The translations under genes were made by a program, and so were the position numbers. Positions 21,048 to 30,282 of a DNA stretch of 32,293 nt are shown here, piece by piece; the first letter of the stretch is position 1; the number at the start of each line of letters is the position of its first letter. This DNA comes from Clostridia bacterium (GTDB taxonomy: Bacteria > Bacillota > Clostridia > Oscillospirales > SIG627): NCBI GenBank assembly GCA_017959745.1, contig JAGDAA010000169.1, positions 1 to 32,293 on the forward strand, in the 5' to 3' direction. The notes below the pieces were generated by a model, which saw only the letters and a list, made by a program, of their open reading frames with translations, searched no databases and was not told where the DNA came from.

Positions 21048-21977
21048 TCATTCCAAATTGATCCGCGGATCCACAACCTTATACAGAATATCGCTGATAA
21101 GGTTCATCACAACGATCAACGCGGCAAGTACAATGGTAGTCCCCATCACCATAGGATAATCCCGGTTGGTGATACTGCTCACAAACGCTCTGCCGATGCC
21201 GGGCACCGCGTAGATCTGCTCAACTACAAGGGAGCCGGTTACAATATAGGCGAGCATAGGACCGAAATAGGTGATGACAGGGATCAGGGAATTTTTCAGC
21301 GCGTGTCCGAAAATGATCTTTCCCGCGGAAACGCCTTTCGCTTTGGCGGTCCGGATGTAATCCTGCCCCAGCACATCCAGCATGGAAGAACGGGTCAGCC
21401 TCGTTATGTACGCCATAGGATACAGGGACAGGGTGATGATGGGAAGGATCAGTCCGGCACTGGTCGTGCCGTTTGCGGGAAGCCACTGCAATTTCACCGA
21501 AAACAGTGCCAGCATTAGGGATCCTATGATAAACGACGGCATAGAAACGAACGCGGTGGTAAAGACCATAATGATCTTGTCGATCAATTTGTTGCGGCGA
21601 AGCGCGGCGACAGATCCGAGAACGACGCCGACGATCAGCGCGGAAAAAGCGGAAATGACGCCAAGTTTGACAGAGGTCTTCATACCGTCGGCGATGATAT
21701 CCGTGACCATTCGCCCCCTTTGTTTCAAGGAGGGACCGAAATCAAATCTTGTAATAATATCCTTCAAATACGTTCCGTACTGCTCCATCAGGGGTTTATC
21801 CAGCCCGTATTTGCTCTCCAGAGCTGCCTGCGCGGAAGCGGAGATTGCCTTTTCGCCCACGAAAGGACCGCCCGGGATCGCGTGCATCACGAAAAAGGTG
21901 ATGGTAATGACCACCCAGACAGTCAGAATCGCAAGACCGATGCGCTTGATGATGTAGAAGAGCGTTTTTGAATTCAT
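21048..21977 (-). CDS. oppB: Oligopeptide ABC transporter, permease OppB
   Basis: A 309-residue inner-membrane permease and first gene of the operon. Helix 1 (IKRIGLAILTVWVVITITFFVMHAIPGGPF) is the OppB/DppB opening, followed by the KYGLDKPLMEQYGTYLKDI segment of the periplasm-side loop. The permease core carries the EAA loop DYIRTAKAKGVSAGKIIFGHALKNSLIPVIT, followed by VEQIYAVPGIGRAFVSSITNRDYPMVMG. Six membrane helices are predicted by eye. The ATG at 21977 is used; a TTG two codons upstream is possible. GGCGG is only a weak ribosome site. Confidence 0.95.
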   Translation of the reverse strand: MNSKTLFYIIKRIGLAILTVWVVITITFFVMHAIPGGPFVGEKAISASAQAALESKYGLDKPLMEQYGTYLKDIITRFDFGPSLKQRGRMVTDIIADGMKTSVKLGVISAFSALIVGVVLGSVAALRRNKLIDKIIMVFTTAFVSMPSFIIGSLMLALFSVKLQWLPANGTTSAGLILPIITLSLYPMAYITRLTRSSMLDVLGQDYIRTAKAKGVSAGKIIFGHALKNSLIPVITYFGPMLAYIVTGSLVVEQIYAVPGIGRAFVSSITNRDYPMVMGTTIVLAALIVVMNLISDILYKVVDPRINLE

Positions 21978-21995
21978 ATACAAACCGCCTATCTC

Positions 21996-22037
21996 GCAGG
22001 CGAAAAATAGGGTCCGACATCACCGATGAACGCCTGC
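21996..22037 (-). promoter_or_regulatory. Leader inverted repeat before oppB
   Basis: Within the leader of about 75 bases, GCAGGCG and CGCCTGC pair across a 28-base loop that itself contains the pair CATC/GATG. The loop ends in a T run (CCTATTTTT). The element sits between the promoter and oppB and could be a small regulatory leader; no known riboswitch is recognised. Confidence 0.35.
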
Positions 22038-22060
22038 TATTTTGCATAACACTTTTTATG

Positions 22061-22089
22061 ATTATACCACATTCTTCCGGGACAAGCAA
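22061..22089 (-). promoter_or_regulatory. Promoter of the opp operon
   Basis: On the minus strand TTGCTT (22084-22089), a 17-base spacer and a perfect TATAAT (22061-22066). The sequence upstream is A/T-rich (22090-22130), like an UP element. Confidence 0.82.
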
Positions 22090-22194
22090 CACATTTTTTA
22101 TAAAAAAATAGTTGTCACTTTTTATTATTAGATAAACCACCGCGTGTGCTTTCATTTTAAATAACAGCAGTCGCCGGAAGAAAGTATCATATAT

Positions 22195-22232
22195 AGGGAA
22201 AGCCCCGATCCGGGTGAATCAAGGCTTTTCCT
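22195..22232 (-). terminator. Possible terminator of the glg operon
   Basis: On the minus strand AGGAAAAGCC (22223-22232) and GGCTTTCCCT (22195-22204) can form a stem with one mismatch around an 18-base loop, starting 17 bases after the last stop codon. The tail is ATATATG, not a good T tract, so its termination strength is uncertain. Confidence 0.42.
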
Positions 22233-22249
22233 AAAACTGTCGGGAATGC

Positions 22250-24097
22250 TTATATGTCCTGAACCAATGCAAAACCATACTGTTCAAGCGTGATGACTCT
22301 CTCCGAACACACTGCTTTATGAGAAAAAAGGATTTTACCCGGTAGCGAGATCTCCGCGGAGTTTCCGGCGTTCAGTACCGCGCATACTGACGTATCGCCA
22401 TAGGCGCGCCTGATCCACACCCTGCCGCCAGCATCCGTATCGACGCGCACATCCCCATAAGTCAACGCCTTTGAATCTCTCCGGACGCGAGACAATTCCT
22501 TAAAAAAGCTAAGGAGTGTGGACCCCTCCACTCTGTCCCACCGAAAATAGGAGCGGCAGAAAGGATCCTCAAAGCCCTCGGTACCGACCTCATCCCCATA
22601 AAATACGCAGGGCATTCCGGGCAAAACGAACTGAAGAAAAGCCGCCGCCTTCAAACGCTCTTCCGCGATGGCAAAATCCTCCTTTGACATCCGGTATGCC
22701 GCTCGTTCCCGCTTTTCCCGGGGCGCGGGAGATGGAGAAAGCAGGGACAAGACCCGGCAGGTATCGTGGGTGGAAAGCATATTCATCAAAAGGTGCAAAA
22801 CCTGGGAGGGATAGTTTTCCGCCACCGTCATCACGGTATTCCGGAACGCCGTTCCGTCGTCCTGCCCTGTGACGAAAGCAAGCACCGCTTCCTTGAAGGG
22901 ATAATTCATTACGGAGTCCAGTTCCCCGCCGGTAAAATAGGTGCGGCGCACACCGTAGCTTATTTTGTTGGAGGCGTCCTCCCACACCTCTCCGATCAAA
23001 AGGGCGTTCGGATTGATCTCCTTCAAGCGTTCACGCAATTCTCGGATAAAGGCGTCCGGCAATTCATCCGCCACGTCCAGACGGAACCCGTCCGCCCCGG
23101 CGCGGAGCCAATGGGCGATCACACTGTCTTCCCCGGAGATGATGAAGCGCCTATAGCTCTCATTCAATTCATGGACGCAGGGCAGGGTTTTTACCCCCCA
23201 CCAAGCGGTGTAATCATCGGGAAACTTCTTGAAGTCAAACCAGTCCCGGTAAGGGGATTCCGGATCGGAAACTGCTCCGTGCCCAAACTCACCCTTTTCG
23301 TCAAAATAGACACTGCGGCTCCCCGTGTGGGAAAAAACGCCGTCGAGGATGATCTTCATATCCCTTTTATGGGCTTGATCGCAGAGATTCCTGAAGTCCT
23401 CTTCCGTCCCCAAAAGCTCATCGATTTTTTTATAATCTGCGGTATCATAGCGATGGTTGGACCAGGCTTTGAATATGGGGTTCAGATAAACGATCTTAAC
23501 GCCGATAGAGGCAAGATAATCCAGCTTGTCCGCGATTCCGGCGAGATTGCCCCCGAAGAAATCACAGTTGGTCACTTCCCCGCTCTCATCCGGCTCCCAT
23601 TCGGGAATATCATCCGGGGAATCGTGCAAATGAAAGGGCTTTAGCTTCCCGCTCGTATCGCAAAGGCCCTTGCGGGCAAATCGGTCCGGAAAGATCTGAT
23701 ACATCACGGAACCGTAAAGCGCCTCTGGTGTACGGAAGTCCGCGGGGATCACGGACAGCTGCCATTTTTCCCCCGCTTCCATATTGGTATCGTTCCATCC
23801 TTCCCGATACAGCGCGAAATCCTCCCGAGCGGTCCGGATGCGGAAATAGTAGAAAAAGAGCCCTGGGCGGTCCGGGATCATCACAACGGTAAAACGATCG
23901 TACGCGCCGTACTTCCCGTCAAAACGCGATTCAAATCGCCCCGCCTTATCCCCGTTCTCGTTTTCCAGAACGAGGGCACATCCAACCGGAGAGATCTCCG
24001 TCGGAACATATACTGTAAAGCGGCAGCTCTGACCGGGCACGAGCGTACCGAAAGGTTTCTTGAACTTTTCGTCCTTGCTGTCAAACAGAATACGCAT
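22250..24097 (-). CDS. Cytoplasmic GH13 alpha-glucan hydrolase (neopullulanase/cyclomaltodextrinase type)
   Basis: A 615-residue glycoside hydrolase of family 13 that should cleave alpha-1,4 (and possibly alpha-1,6) links in maltodextrins. The N-terminal 120 residues are a beta-sandwich of the kind seen in neopullulanases. The barrel follows with MYQIFPDRF (133-140), then DGVFSHTG. The catalytic triad is Asp341 (GFRLDVADE), Glu370 (LLIGEVWED) and Asp445 (LSTHDTCRVL). The motif AWWGVKTLPCVHELN is typical of the maltogenic/neopullulanase subfamily. There is no signal peptide, so it acts inside the cell on glycogen-derived or imported dextrins. The ATG at 24097 shares one base with the glgP stop; an ATG five codons upstream is the alternative. 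Confidence 0.92.
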   Translation of the reverse strand: MRILFDSKDEKFKKPFGTLVPGQSCRFTVYVPTEISPVGCALVLENENGDKAGRFESRFDGKYGAYDRFTVVMIPDRPGLFFYYFRIRTAREDFALYREGWNDTNMEAGEKWQLSVIPADFRTPEALYGSVMYQIFPDRFARKGLCDTSGKLKPFHLHDSPDDIPEWEPDESGEVTNCDFFGGNLAGIADKLDYLASIGVKIVYLNPIFKAWSNHRYDTADYKKIDELLGTEEDFRNLCDQAHKRDMKIILDGVFSHTGSRSVYFDEKGEFGHGAVSDPESPYRDWFDFKKFPDDYTAWWGVKTLPCVHELNESYRRFIISGEDSVIAHWLRAGADGFRLDVADELPDAFIRELRERLKEINPNALLIGEVWEDASNKISYGVRRTYFTGGELDSVMNYPFKEAVLAFVTGQDDGTAFRNTVMTVAENYPSQVLHLLMNMLSTHDTCRVLSLLSPSPAPREKRERAAYRMSKEDFAIAEERLKAAAFLQFVLPGMPCVFYGDEVGTEGFEDPFCRSYFRWDRVEGSTLLSFFKELSRVRRDSKALTYGDVRVDTDAGGRVWIRRAYGDTSVCAVLNAGNSAEISLPGKILFSHKAVCSERVITLEQYGFALVQDI

Positions 24098-26499
24098 CAG
24101 ATCATCTTCCAAATCTTTTCCGCGTATTCAAGTACCGCGCGGTCCGCCGAAAAGACACCGGCCTTGGCAATGTTGGTCAGAGACATCTGCGTAAACTTCT
24201 TCTGATCCCTGTACGCGTCGGAAACATCCCGCTGCGCCCGGGCGTAGTCAGCGAAATCGGCAAGGGTCATATACTGATCCGCCGCGCCGAAACGGTTTGT
24301 GAGAAGGGAGGCGCGGATCTCCTCAAAATGACGGCCCAGAACGCCGCTTGTGAGCATATCCACCACGCCCTGCAGATCGGGATCCGCGGCGAGATAATCC
24401 TGAGGATTATATCCCTTTCGCCACAGGTCTTCCACCTGATCCACCGTCATTCCGAACAGGAACATATTGTCTTTTCCCACCTGTTCCAGAATTTCCACGT
24501 TGGCGCCGTCCAGGGTGCCAAGCGTCACGGCGCCGTTGATCATAAGCTTCATATTGCCCGTACCCGATGCTTCTTTCCCGGCGATGGAAATCTGCTCGGA
24601 GATCTCCGCGGCGGGAATAATCACCTCCGCCAGGGAAACCCGGTAGTCCTCCAGGAAGACCACTTTAATCTTATCACGCACCACAGGGTCGGAATTGATC
24701 AGATCCGAAACGGCGATGATCAGAGAGATGATCTGTTTGGCAAGGGTATAACCCGCGGACGCCTTCGCGCCGAAAATAAAGGTGCGGGGAACGAAATCCT
24801 GCTCCGGATTCCGCTTGATCTGCTGATAGCAGTACAGAATGTGCAAAACGTTCAACAGCTGACGCTTATACTCGTGAAGCCGCTTGACCTGGACGTCGAA
24901 CAGCGACGCGGGATCCACGTTCACCCCGTTCTTTTCCGCGATATACGCCGCCAGACGCTCCTTGTTTTTCAGCTTGATGGCGGAAAGCACGTGAAGCACT
25001 TCCTCGTCATCCCGGTATTTCAGAAGCTTAGAAAGATCTGTGGCGTCATTGAGAAAACCTCTCCCGATCTTTTTTTCCAGGAAGGAGGAAAGATCCGGAT
25101 TCGCCTGGCAGAGCCAGCGACGGTAGGCGATGCCGTGTGTAACATTTAAGAACCGGTTTTGATCCAGTTGGTAGTAATCGTGGAAAATACTGTCCTCCAG
25201 GATCTGGGTATGGAGCTTTGATACGCCGTTGATGTGATGACAGCAGGCAAGGCAAAGATTTGCCATGCGCACTTCCCCGCCGGATATGACAGCCATATAT
25301 TCGATCTTGCCCGTGTCGCCGGGATAGGCCTGCCACAGGCGCTCCCGCAGGCGGCGGTCGATCTCTCGGGTGATGGCGTAAACGCGGGGCAGCTGTTCCT
25401 CAAACAGCCATTCACTCCAGCGTTCCAGCGCCTCGCTCATCACAGTGTGATTGGTATAGGACAGGGTCCGGCAGGTGATGTCCCATGCCTCGTCCCATCC
25501 GATCCCATGCTCGTCCATGAGCAGGCGCATCAGTTCCGGCACGCACAGAGCCGGGTGGGTGTCATTGATATGGATGGCGACGTGGTCCGGCAGGGTCTCA
25601 AGAGGACCGTTCCGTTTCAGATGGCGGGCAAGGATGCTTTGAAGGGACGCGCTGACTAGCAGATACTGCTGTTTTAAACGAAGCCGCTTTCCTTCCACGT
25701 GGTCGTCCGCTGGATACAGGACCTTGGAGATTACCTCCGCCATGGTATTCTCTTCCAGAGAGCGGATATACTCGCCCCGGGAGAATGCGCCCATATCAAA
25801 GCTGGGAAGCTTTGCGCTCCATAATACCAGCTTGTTTACCGCCTTGCTGTCGTACCCTGAAATATACATATCGTAGGGGACGGCCGTCACGCTTTGATAC
25901 CCGGTCTGCGCCACGCGGAACTGACCGTTGTCATACCATTCGCTGACCTTGCCGCCGAATTTCACTTCGTAGCTCTCGTCGCTGCGGGGCTGCAGCCAGA
26001 CCTCGCCCCGGTCCAGCCAGTTGTCGGGAAATTCCATCTGCCAGCCGTCGATGATCTTCTGCTTGAAAATGCCGAATTCGTAACGGATGGAATAGCCGAT
26101 GGCGGACAGATCGTTGCCGGTCAGGGAATCCAGATAGCAGGACGCAAGACGACCGAGGCCGCCATTGCCCAGGCCCGCGTCCGGATCCAGGGCGTAAAGC
26201 TTTTCCGCGTCAAAGCCCTGCTTTTTCAGGACTTCCCGAAAAACTTCTTCCAGCCCGAGATTGAACAGGTTGTTCCGAAGGGAGGTGCCCACCAGAAACT
26301 CCATGGACATATAGTAGACTTGCTTTTTCCCCTTAGGCAGGACTTCGTCCTTGAACTCCTTGCGCTTGCCGGCGAGTATCCCCTTCAAAAGGGTACAGAC
26401 CACTTTATACGCCTGCTTTTCGGTGCATTCCGACAGGTTGCAGGAGTACAGACGGGTAGAGGTCTCGTTCAGTCGTTTCAATACTTCTTCTTTTTTCAT
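24097..26499 (-). CDS. glgP: Glycogen/maltodextrin phosphorylase
   Basis: An 800-residue GT35 enzyme that releases glucose-1-phosphate from the non-reducing ends of alpha-1,4-glucans using pyridoxal phosphate. Hallmarks are YYMSMEFLVG near 57, LGNGGLGRLASCYLDS near 110, INDTHPALCVPELMR near 310 and VKRLHEYKRQLLN near 535. The PLP-binding segment is EASGTGNMKLMINGAVTLGT, with the Schiff-base lysine near residue 648. Length and motif order are normal. AAAGGAG lies about 8 bases before the ATG. It follows glgA by 12 bases and links the operon to glucan breakdown. Confidence 0.97.
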   Translation of the reverse strand: MKKEEVLKRLNETSTRLYSCNLSECTEKQAYKVVCTLLKGILAGKRKEFKDEVLPKGKKQVYYMSMEFLVGTSLRNNLFNLGLEEVFREVLKKQGFDAEKLYALDPDAGLGNGGLGRLASCYLDSLTGNDLSAIGYSIRYEFGIFKQKIIDGWQMEFPDNWLDRGEVWLQPRSDESYEVKFGGKVSEWYDNGQFRVAQTGYQSVTAVPYDMYISGYDSKAVNKLVLWSAKLPSFDMGAFSRGEYIRSLEENTMAEVISKVLYPADDHVEGKRLRLKQQYLLVSASLQSILARHLKRNGPLETLPDHVAIHINDTHPALCVPELMRLLMDEHGIGWDEAWDITCRTLSYTNHTVMSEALERWSEWLFEEQLPRVYAITREIDRRLRERLWQAYPGDTGKIEYMAVISGGEVRMANLCLACCHHINGVSKLHTQILEDSIFHDYYQLDQNRFLNVTHGIAYRRWLCQANPDLSSFLEKKIGRGFLNDATDLSKLLKYRDDEEVLHVLSAIKLKNKERLAAYIAEKNGVNVDPASLFDVQVKRLHEYKRQLLNVLHILYCYQQIKRNPEQDFVPRTFIFGAKASAGYTLAKQIISLIIAVSDLINSDPVVRDKIKVVFLEDYRVSLAEVIIPAAEISEQISIAGKEASGTGNMKLMINGAVTLGTLDGANVEILEQVGKDNMFLFGMTVDQVEDLWRKGYNPQDYLAADPDLQGVVDMLTSGVLGRHFEEIRASLLTNRFGAADQYMTLADFADYARAQRDVSDAYRDQKKFTQMSLTNIAKAGVFSADRAVLEYAEKIWKMI

Positions 26500-26511
26500 T
26501 TGACAGCTCCT

Positions 26512-27954
26512 TTACAGGCTATTATGGATCAGCCGCTCATACAGCGACAAATACTCGTTCGCGGGTTCCTTCCAGGACAGATCCGCGGTCATACAATTTT
26601 TGACAGCGCGCTTCCAAAGCGCCTTGTCCGTGCCAAACAGGGTCAGGGCGCGGCGAAGCGCGTCCAGCAAACCTTCCCTGCTGAAATCCCGGAATGTAAA
26701 GCCATACCCTTCCCCTGTATCCGCGCGGAACGGAAGAACAGTATCCTTTAATCCCCCGGTCTCGTGAACCACGGGAATGGTGCCGTAGCGCATGGCGATC
26801 AGCTGGGACAGGCCGCAAGGCTCACTGCGGGAAGGCATCAGAAACAGGTCGCAGCCGGCGTAGACGCGGGAAGCCAGTTCCTTGCTGAATCGGATCTGCG
26901 CGGAGACCCGATCCGGGCGGACGGACGCCGCTTGACGCAAGGCGTTCTCGAAACCCGCTTCCCCAGTGCCCAGAATAACAAACTGCACATCCCAGTTCAT
27001 AAGCTCGCCCAAGGCGTCGCAAAACAGGTCAAATCCTTTGTGAGATACCAACCGCGATACCATCCCGATCACGGGTACGTCCCGGCGAACGGGCAGTGCC
27101 AGTTCCTTTTGAAGCGCGGCTTTATCAGCTGCTTTTCCCGCTTCAAAATCCCGCGCCGAGTACGACGCGGCAAGATATGGATCCCGGGCGGGATCGTTTT
27201 CCAGTGGATCGATCCCGTTCACGATGCCGGATAGCTTGAACGCATGATCGGATATCACCCGATCCAGCCCGCTCCCGAAAGCGGGATCGCAGATCTGACG
27301 GGCGTAGGTGCGGGACACGGTGGTCAAAGCATCGCAATTCAGGATCGCGTTTTTCATAAAGTTGTGCCCGTCTCCCAGTTGGAAGGAATTGTTGTACTTG
27401 TCGGAAAGGCCCAGAACGTCTCCCAGAAAATACGGATGGACCCATCCCTGGTATTCTATGTTGTGTATGGTAAAAACGGTTTTGGCGTCTCCGAGTTCCT
27501 CTTGATAAAAGGCGTGAAGCAATACCGGGATCAACGCCGTTTGCCAGTCGTTGCAATGGATCACATCCGGCTTTTCACGCAACCGCGTCAGGGATTCCAG
27601 AATCGCTTTGGAAAAGAAAGCGAAACGCTCTCCGTCATCAGGCTCTCCGTATATCTGATCCCGTTTAAAATACGCCTCATTGTCTATAAAAAAAACGCGT
27701 TCCTTGCGTTTTCTGGAGACCAGACGGTACAGGCCAACATATTCCGTTCGCCAGGACAGGGACATATCAAAAGCGGCGATCCGCTCCGTTTTTATCGAGG
27801 GGTCCTCCTTGATCTTTCCGTAATAGGGCAAGAACAACAAGACCTCCGTGTGAGGAAAACGGCTCAATGCCAACGGAAGGGCCTGGGCGACATCGCCCAG
27901 ACCTCCCGTTTTGATGAAAGGCGCGGCTTCGCTCGCCGCGAAAACGATCTTCAT
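26512..27954 (-). CDS. glgA: Glycogen synthase (ADP-glucose dependent, GT5)
   Basis: A 480-residue glycosyltransferase that extends alpha-1,4-glucan with ADP-glucose. The N terminus has the sugar-nucleotide loop KTGGLGDV at 15-22. The middle has HCNDWQTALIPVLL and FTIHNIEYQGW. The C-terminal Rossmann domain has IGMVSRLVSHKGFDL and the catalytic-end motif FLMPSRSEPCGLSQLIAMRYGTIPVVHETGGLKDTV. Length is standard for bacterial GlgA. The ATG overlaps the glgD stop as ATGA with AAGGAGAG upstream, so synthase and GlgD are probably coupled. Confidence 0.97.
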   Translation of the reverse strand: MKIVFAASEAAPFIKTGGLGDVAQALPLALSRFPHTEVLLFLPYYGKIKEDPSIKTERIAAFDMSLSWRTEYVGLYRLVSRKRKERVFFIDNEAYFKRDQIYGEPDDGERFAFFSKAILESLTRLREKPDVIHCNDWQTALIPVLLHAFYQEELGDAKTVFTIHNIEYQGWVHPYFLGDVLGLSDKYNNSFQLGDGHNFMKNAILNCDALTTVSRTYARQICDPAFGSGLDRVISDHAFKLSGIVNGIDPLENDPARDPYLAASYSARDFEAGKAADKAALQKELALPVRRDVPVIGMVSRLVSHKGFDLFCDALGELMNWDVQFVILGTGEAGFENALRQAASVRPDRVSAQIRFSKELASRVYAGCDLFLMPSRSEPCGLSQLIAMRYGTIPVVHETGGLKDTVLPFRADTGEGYGFTFRDFSREGLLDALRRALTLFGTDKALWKRAVKNCMTADLSWKEPANEYLSLYERLIHNSL

Positions 27955-29066
27955 GCGGTCTCTCCTTTTTGGATGATCACGGGATGCTCGGGCGTTCCCT
28001 TCAGAACCGTCCCGTCGTTGACGGTGACGTTCTTATCCAGGATCACGCATTCCAGGTGGGCACCCTTCCCGATGCGCGCCCCCTGCATCACGATGGAAGA
28101 AACGACGGCGGCATCCTTTTCAACGGATACACCACGGAATATCACGCTGTTCTCCACCGTGCCGTTCACCTTGCACCCGTCGGCGATCAGGCTGTTTTTC
28201 ACACTGTTGCCCTCTCCGTAATAGGTAGGCGCCTCATCCCGGACCTTGGTATAAATGGGCCGGTCGGGATTGAAGAGATCATCGCGGACCGCCTTGTCCA
28301 TCAACGCCATATTGTTGGCGTAGTAACTGCGGATATCCTCATTCCGGAGAACGACCCCCTTCACCGGATAAACCGAGATCGTCAGGGCATTCTCGTTCAG
28401 CTTGCGCTGGAGAAAGTCCCGTTCCAGGTGCACAAGTCCCTTGGCATAGGTCTCCTCCAGAACCTCCAACAGATGCTTCCGGTTGAAAATGAACATTCCC
28501 AGCCCCACGTAGGAATCGGGCTGAACGAACGTATCAATCAGAATATCCGTGACAAGATTGTTCTTGTCTGCCTTCAAAATGAGCGGGTGCTTCTTCGGGG
28601 GATCGAAGGGCTCCCGGTTCGCCAGGATGGTCACGTCACAACCGGAGCGGGCATGCTGCCGAAGAGCGGCGCGGAAGTCCACGTTGCAGAGAACGGTGGA
28701 ATCGCACACGATCACGTAGTCGTGATCGGAGGTCTCAATAAAGTTCATCGCGGAATGGAGCGCCTCCAGCTTCCCTTTGTAAACGCCGGTATTCCCGGTC
28801 ACAAAGGGCGGCAGAAACAAAACGCTCTCATTCTTCCGGTTCAGATCCCAGTCAGACAGGTTACCCAGATGGTCCATCAGAGAGCGATAGTTGTACTTGG
28901 TAATGATACCGATATTGTAGATCCCGGAGTTGGACAGATTTGACAACACAAAATCGATAAACCGGTACCGCCCGCCGAAAGGAAGCGAGGCAACGGTGCG
29001 CATACTGGTCAATTGCGCCAAAGCACTGTCGTAGATGTTGGAAAAAATAACACCCATTGCTTTCAT
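27951..29066 (-). CDS. glgD: Glucose-1-phosphate adenylyltransferase subunit GlgD
   Basis: A 371-residue paralogue of GlgC found in Firmicutes, where it joins GlgC in a heteromeric ADP-glucose pyrophosphorylase. The fold is clear (LPFGGRYRFIDFVLSNLSNSGI, the hexapeptide beta-helix at the end). The N-terminal nucleotide loop GGxGxRL of active subunits is absent: the protein opens MGVIFSNIYDSALAQLTSMRTV. This fits a regulatory or weakly catalytic partner, as reported for other GlgD proteins. GGAGGGTGAAG precedes the ATG. It lies 13 bases after glgC. Confidence 0.95.
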   Translation of the reverse strand: MKAMGVIFSNIYDSALAQLTSMRTVASLPFGGRYRFIDFVLSNLSNSGIYNIGIITKYNYRSLMDHLGNLSDWDLNRKNESVLFLPPFVTGNTGVYKGKLEALHSAMNFIETSDHDYVIVCDSTVLCNVDFRAALRQHARSGCDVTILANREPFDPPKKHPLILKADKNNLVTDILIDTFVQPDSYVGLGMFIFNRKHLLEVLEETYAKGLVHLERDFLQRKLNENALTISVYPVKGVVLRNEDIRSYYANNMALMDKAVRDDLFNPDRPIYTKVRDEAPTYYGEGNSVKNSLIADGCKVNGTVENSVIFRGVSVEKDAAVVSSIVMQGARIGKGAHLECVILDKNVTVNDGTVLKGTPEHPVIIQKGETA

Positions 29067-29079
29067 AGCTTCACCCTCC

Positions 29080-30270
29080 TCAATAGATGTCCTTGGGCAA
29101 AAGGACCTTGTTCTTCTCTACCACCTTGTCCTTCCCCACAACGGCGATACCCCAGTCCTTCTTGGCGTAGAATGCGGGATCGTCACCAATCCGGGCGTTC
29201 GCGTGGACGGTGGCGTCCTCCCCGATGATGGCGTAGCGGATCACGGATCTCTTCTCGATCACCGCGTTGGGCATAATAAAGCTGTTGTGGATCTCCGCCC
29301 CCTCCTCCACGATACATCCCGTGGAGATAATAGAGTTACAGACCTTACCGTAAACGGTACTTCCCTCCGCCACGTAGGAGTTGACGATCTCAGCGCCGGG
29401 GGCGATGTAACTGCAGGGGTGGGCGTAGTTTCTGGCGTAGATCCGGTTCTTGGCGGACCGCATATCCAAAAGGGGTTTTTCACCCAGGATGTCCATATTG
29501 GACTGCCAGAGGCTCTCGATGGTCCCAACGTCCTTCCAGTACCCCTCAAAATCGTAAGCGAACAGACGATGCCCGTCCCGAATCAGCTTCGGAATGATAT
29601 TCTTGCCGAAATCGTTGCTGGATTCGGGATCTTCGTTATCTTCGATCAGATACTTTTTCAAAACGTCCCAGCGGAATACGTAGATGCCCATGGACGCCTT
29701 GTTGCTCTTCGGATTTTTCGGCTTTTCCTGAAACTCCTTGATGCGTCCGGTCTTGTCCGTGTTCATAATGCCGAAACGGGAGGCCTCCGCCATAGGCACC
29801 TCGATCACGGCGATGGTGCAATCCGCCTCGTTCTTGACGTGAAGGGACAGCATCTTGCTGTAATCCATCTTGTAAATATGGTCCCCGGACAGGATCAGAA
29901 CATTGGAGGGCTGATACCGCTCAATGAAAGAAATGTTCTGAAAGATCGCGTTGGCGGTCCCCTTGTACCACTCGGAATTCTGACTCTTGGAATACGGGGA
30001 AAGCACGTGGATCCCTCCGTTGGCGCTGTTCAAGCCCCAGGGAAGCCCGTGCCCGATGTACTCGTTGAGCTGTAAAGGCTGGTACTGGGTCATAATCCCC
30101 ACCGTGTCGATGCCGGAATTGACGCAGTTCGACAGGGGAAAATCAATGAGGCGGTACTTTCCTCCGAAAGGGACGGCGGGTTTAGCGGTATTCTCCGTCA
30201 AAACCATCAGTCTGCTTCCCTGGCCGCCCGCCAGGATCATGGCTATACAGTCTTTTTTGCGAAAGAACAT
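29080..30270 (-). CDS. glgC: Glucose-1-phosphate adenylyltransferase catalytic subunit GlgC
   Basis: A 396-residue enzyme that makes ADP-glucose from ATP and glucose-1-phosphate, the committed step of glycogen synthesis. It has [39 protein letters not shown] at the start (nucleotide loop plus Lys), then [12 protein letters not shown] near 126-137, EFQEKPKNP, and the C-terminal left-handed beta-helix. The nucleotide loop has Met where the family usually has Gly or a small residue (GSRLMVLT). GGAGGC is about 7 bases before the ATG. It is followed by glgD, its probable partner. Confidence 0.96.
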   Translation of the reverse strand: MFFRKKDCIAMILAGGQGSRLMVLTENTAKPAVPFGGKYRLIDFPLSNCVNSGIDTVGIMTQYQPLQLNEYIGHGLPWGLNSANGGIHVLSPYSKSQNSEWYKGTANAIFQNISFIERYQPSNVLILSGDHIYKMDYSKMLSLHVKNEADCTIAVIEVPMAEASRFGIMNTDKTGRIKEFQEKPKNPKSNKASMGIYVFRWDVLKKYLIEDNEDPESSNDFGKNIIPKLIRDGHRLFAYDFEGYWKDVGTIESLWQSNMDILGEKPLLDMRSAKNRIYARNYAHPCSYIAPGAEIVNSYVAEGSTVYGKVCNSIISTGCIVEEGAEIHNSFIMPNAVIEKRSVIRYAIIGEDATVHANARIGDDPAFYAKKDWGIAVVGKDKVVEKNKVLLPKDIY

Positions 30271-30282
30271 AGCGCTTGCCTC

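Noticed and set aside
22195-22232. Riboswitch-like fold upstream of opp
   Set aside because: It lies downstream of the glg operon and upstream of the opp promoter region only on the wrong side of transcription; it fits a weak terminator better.
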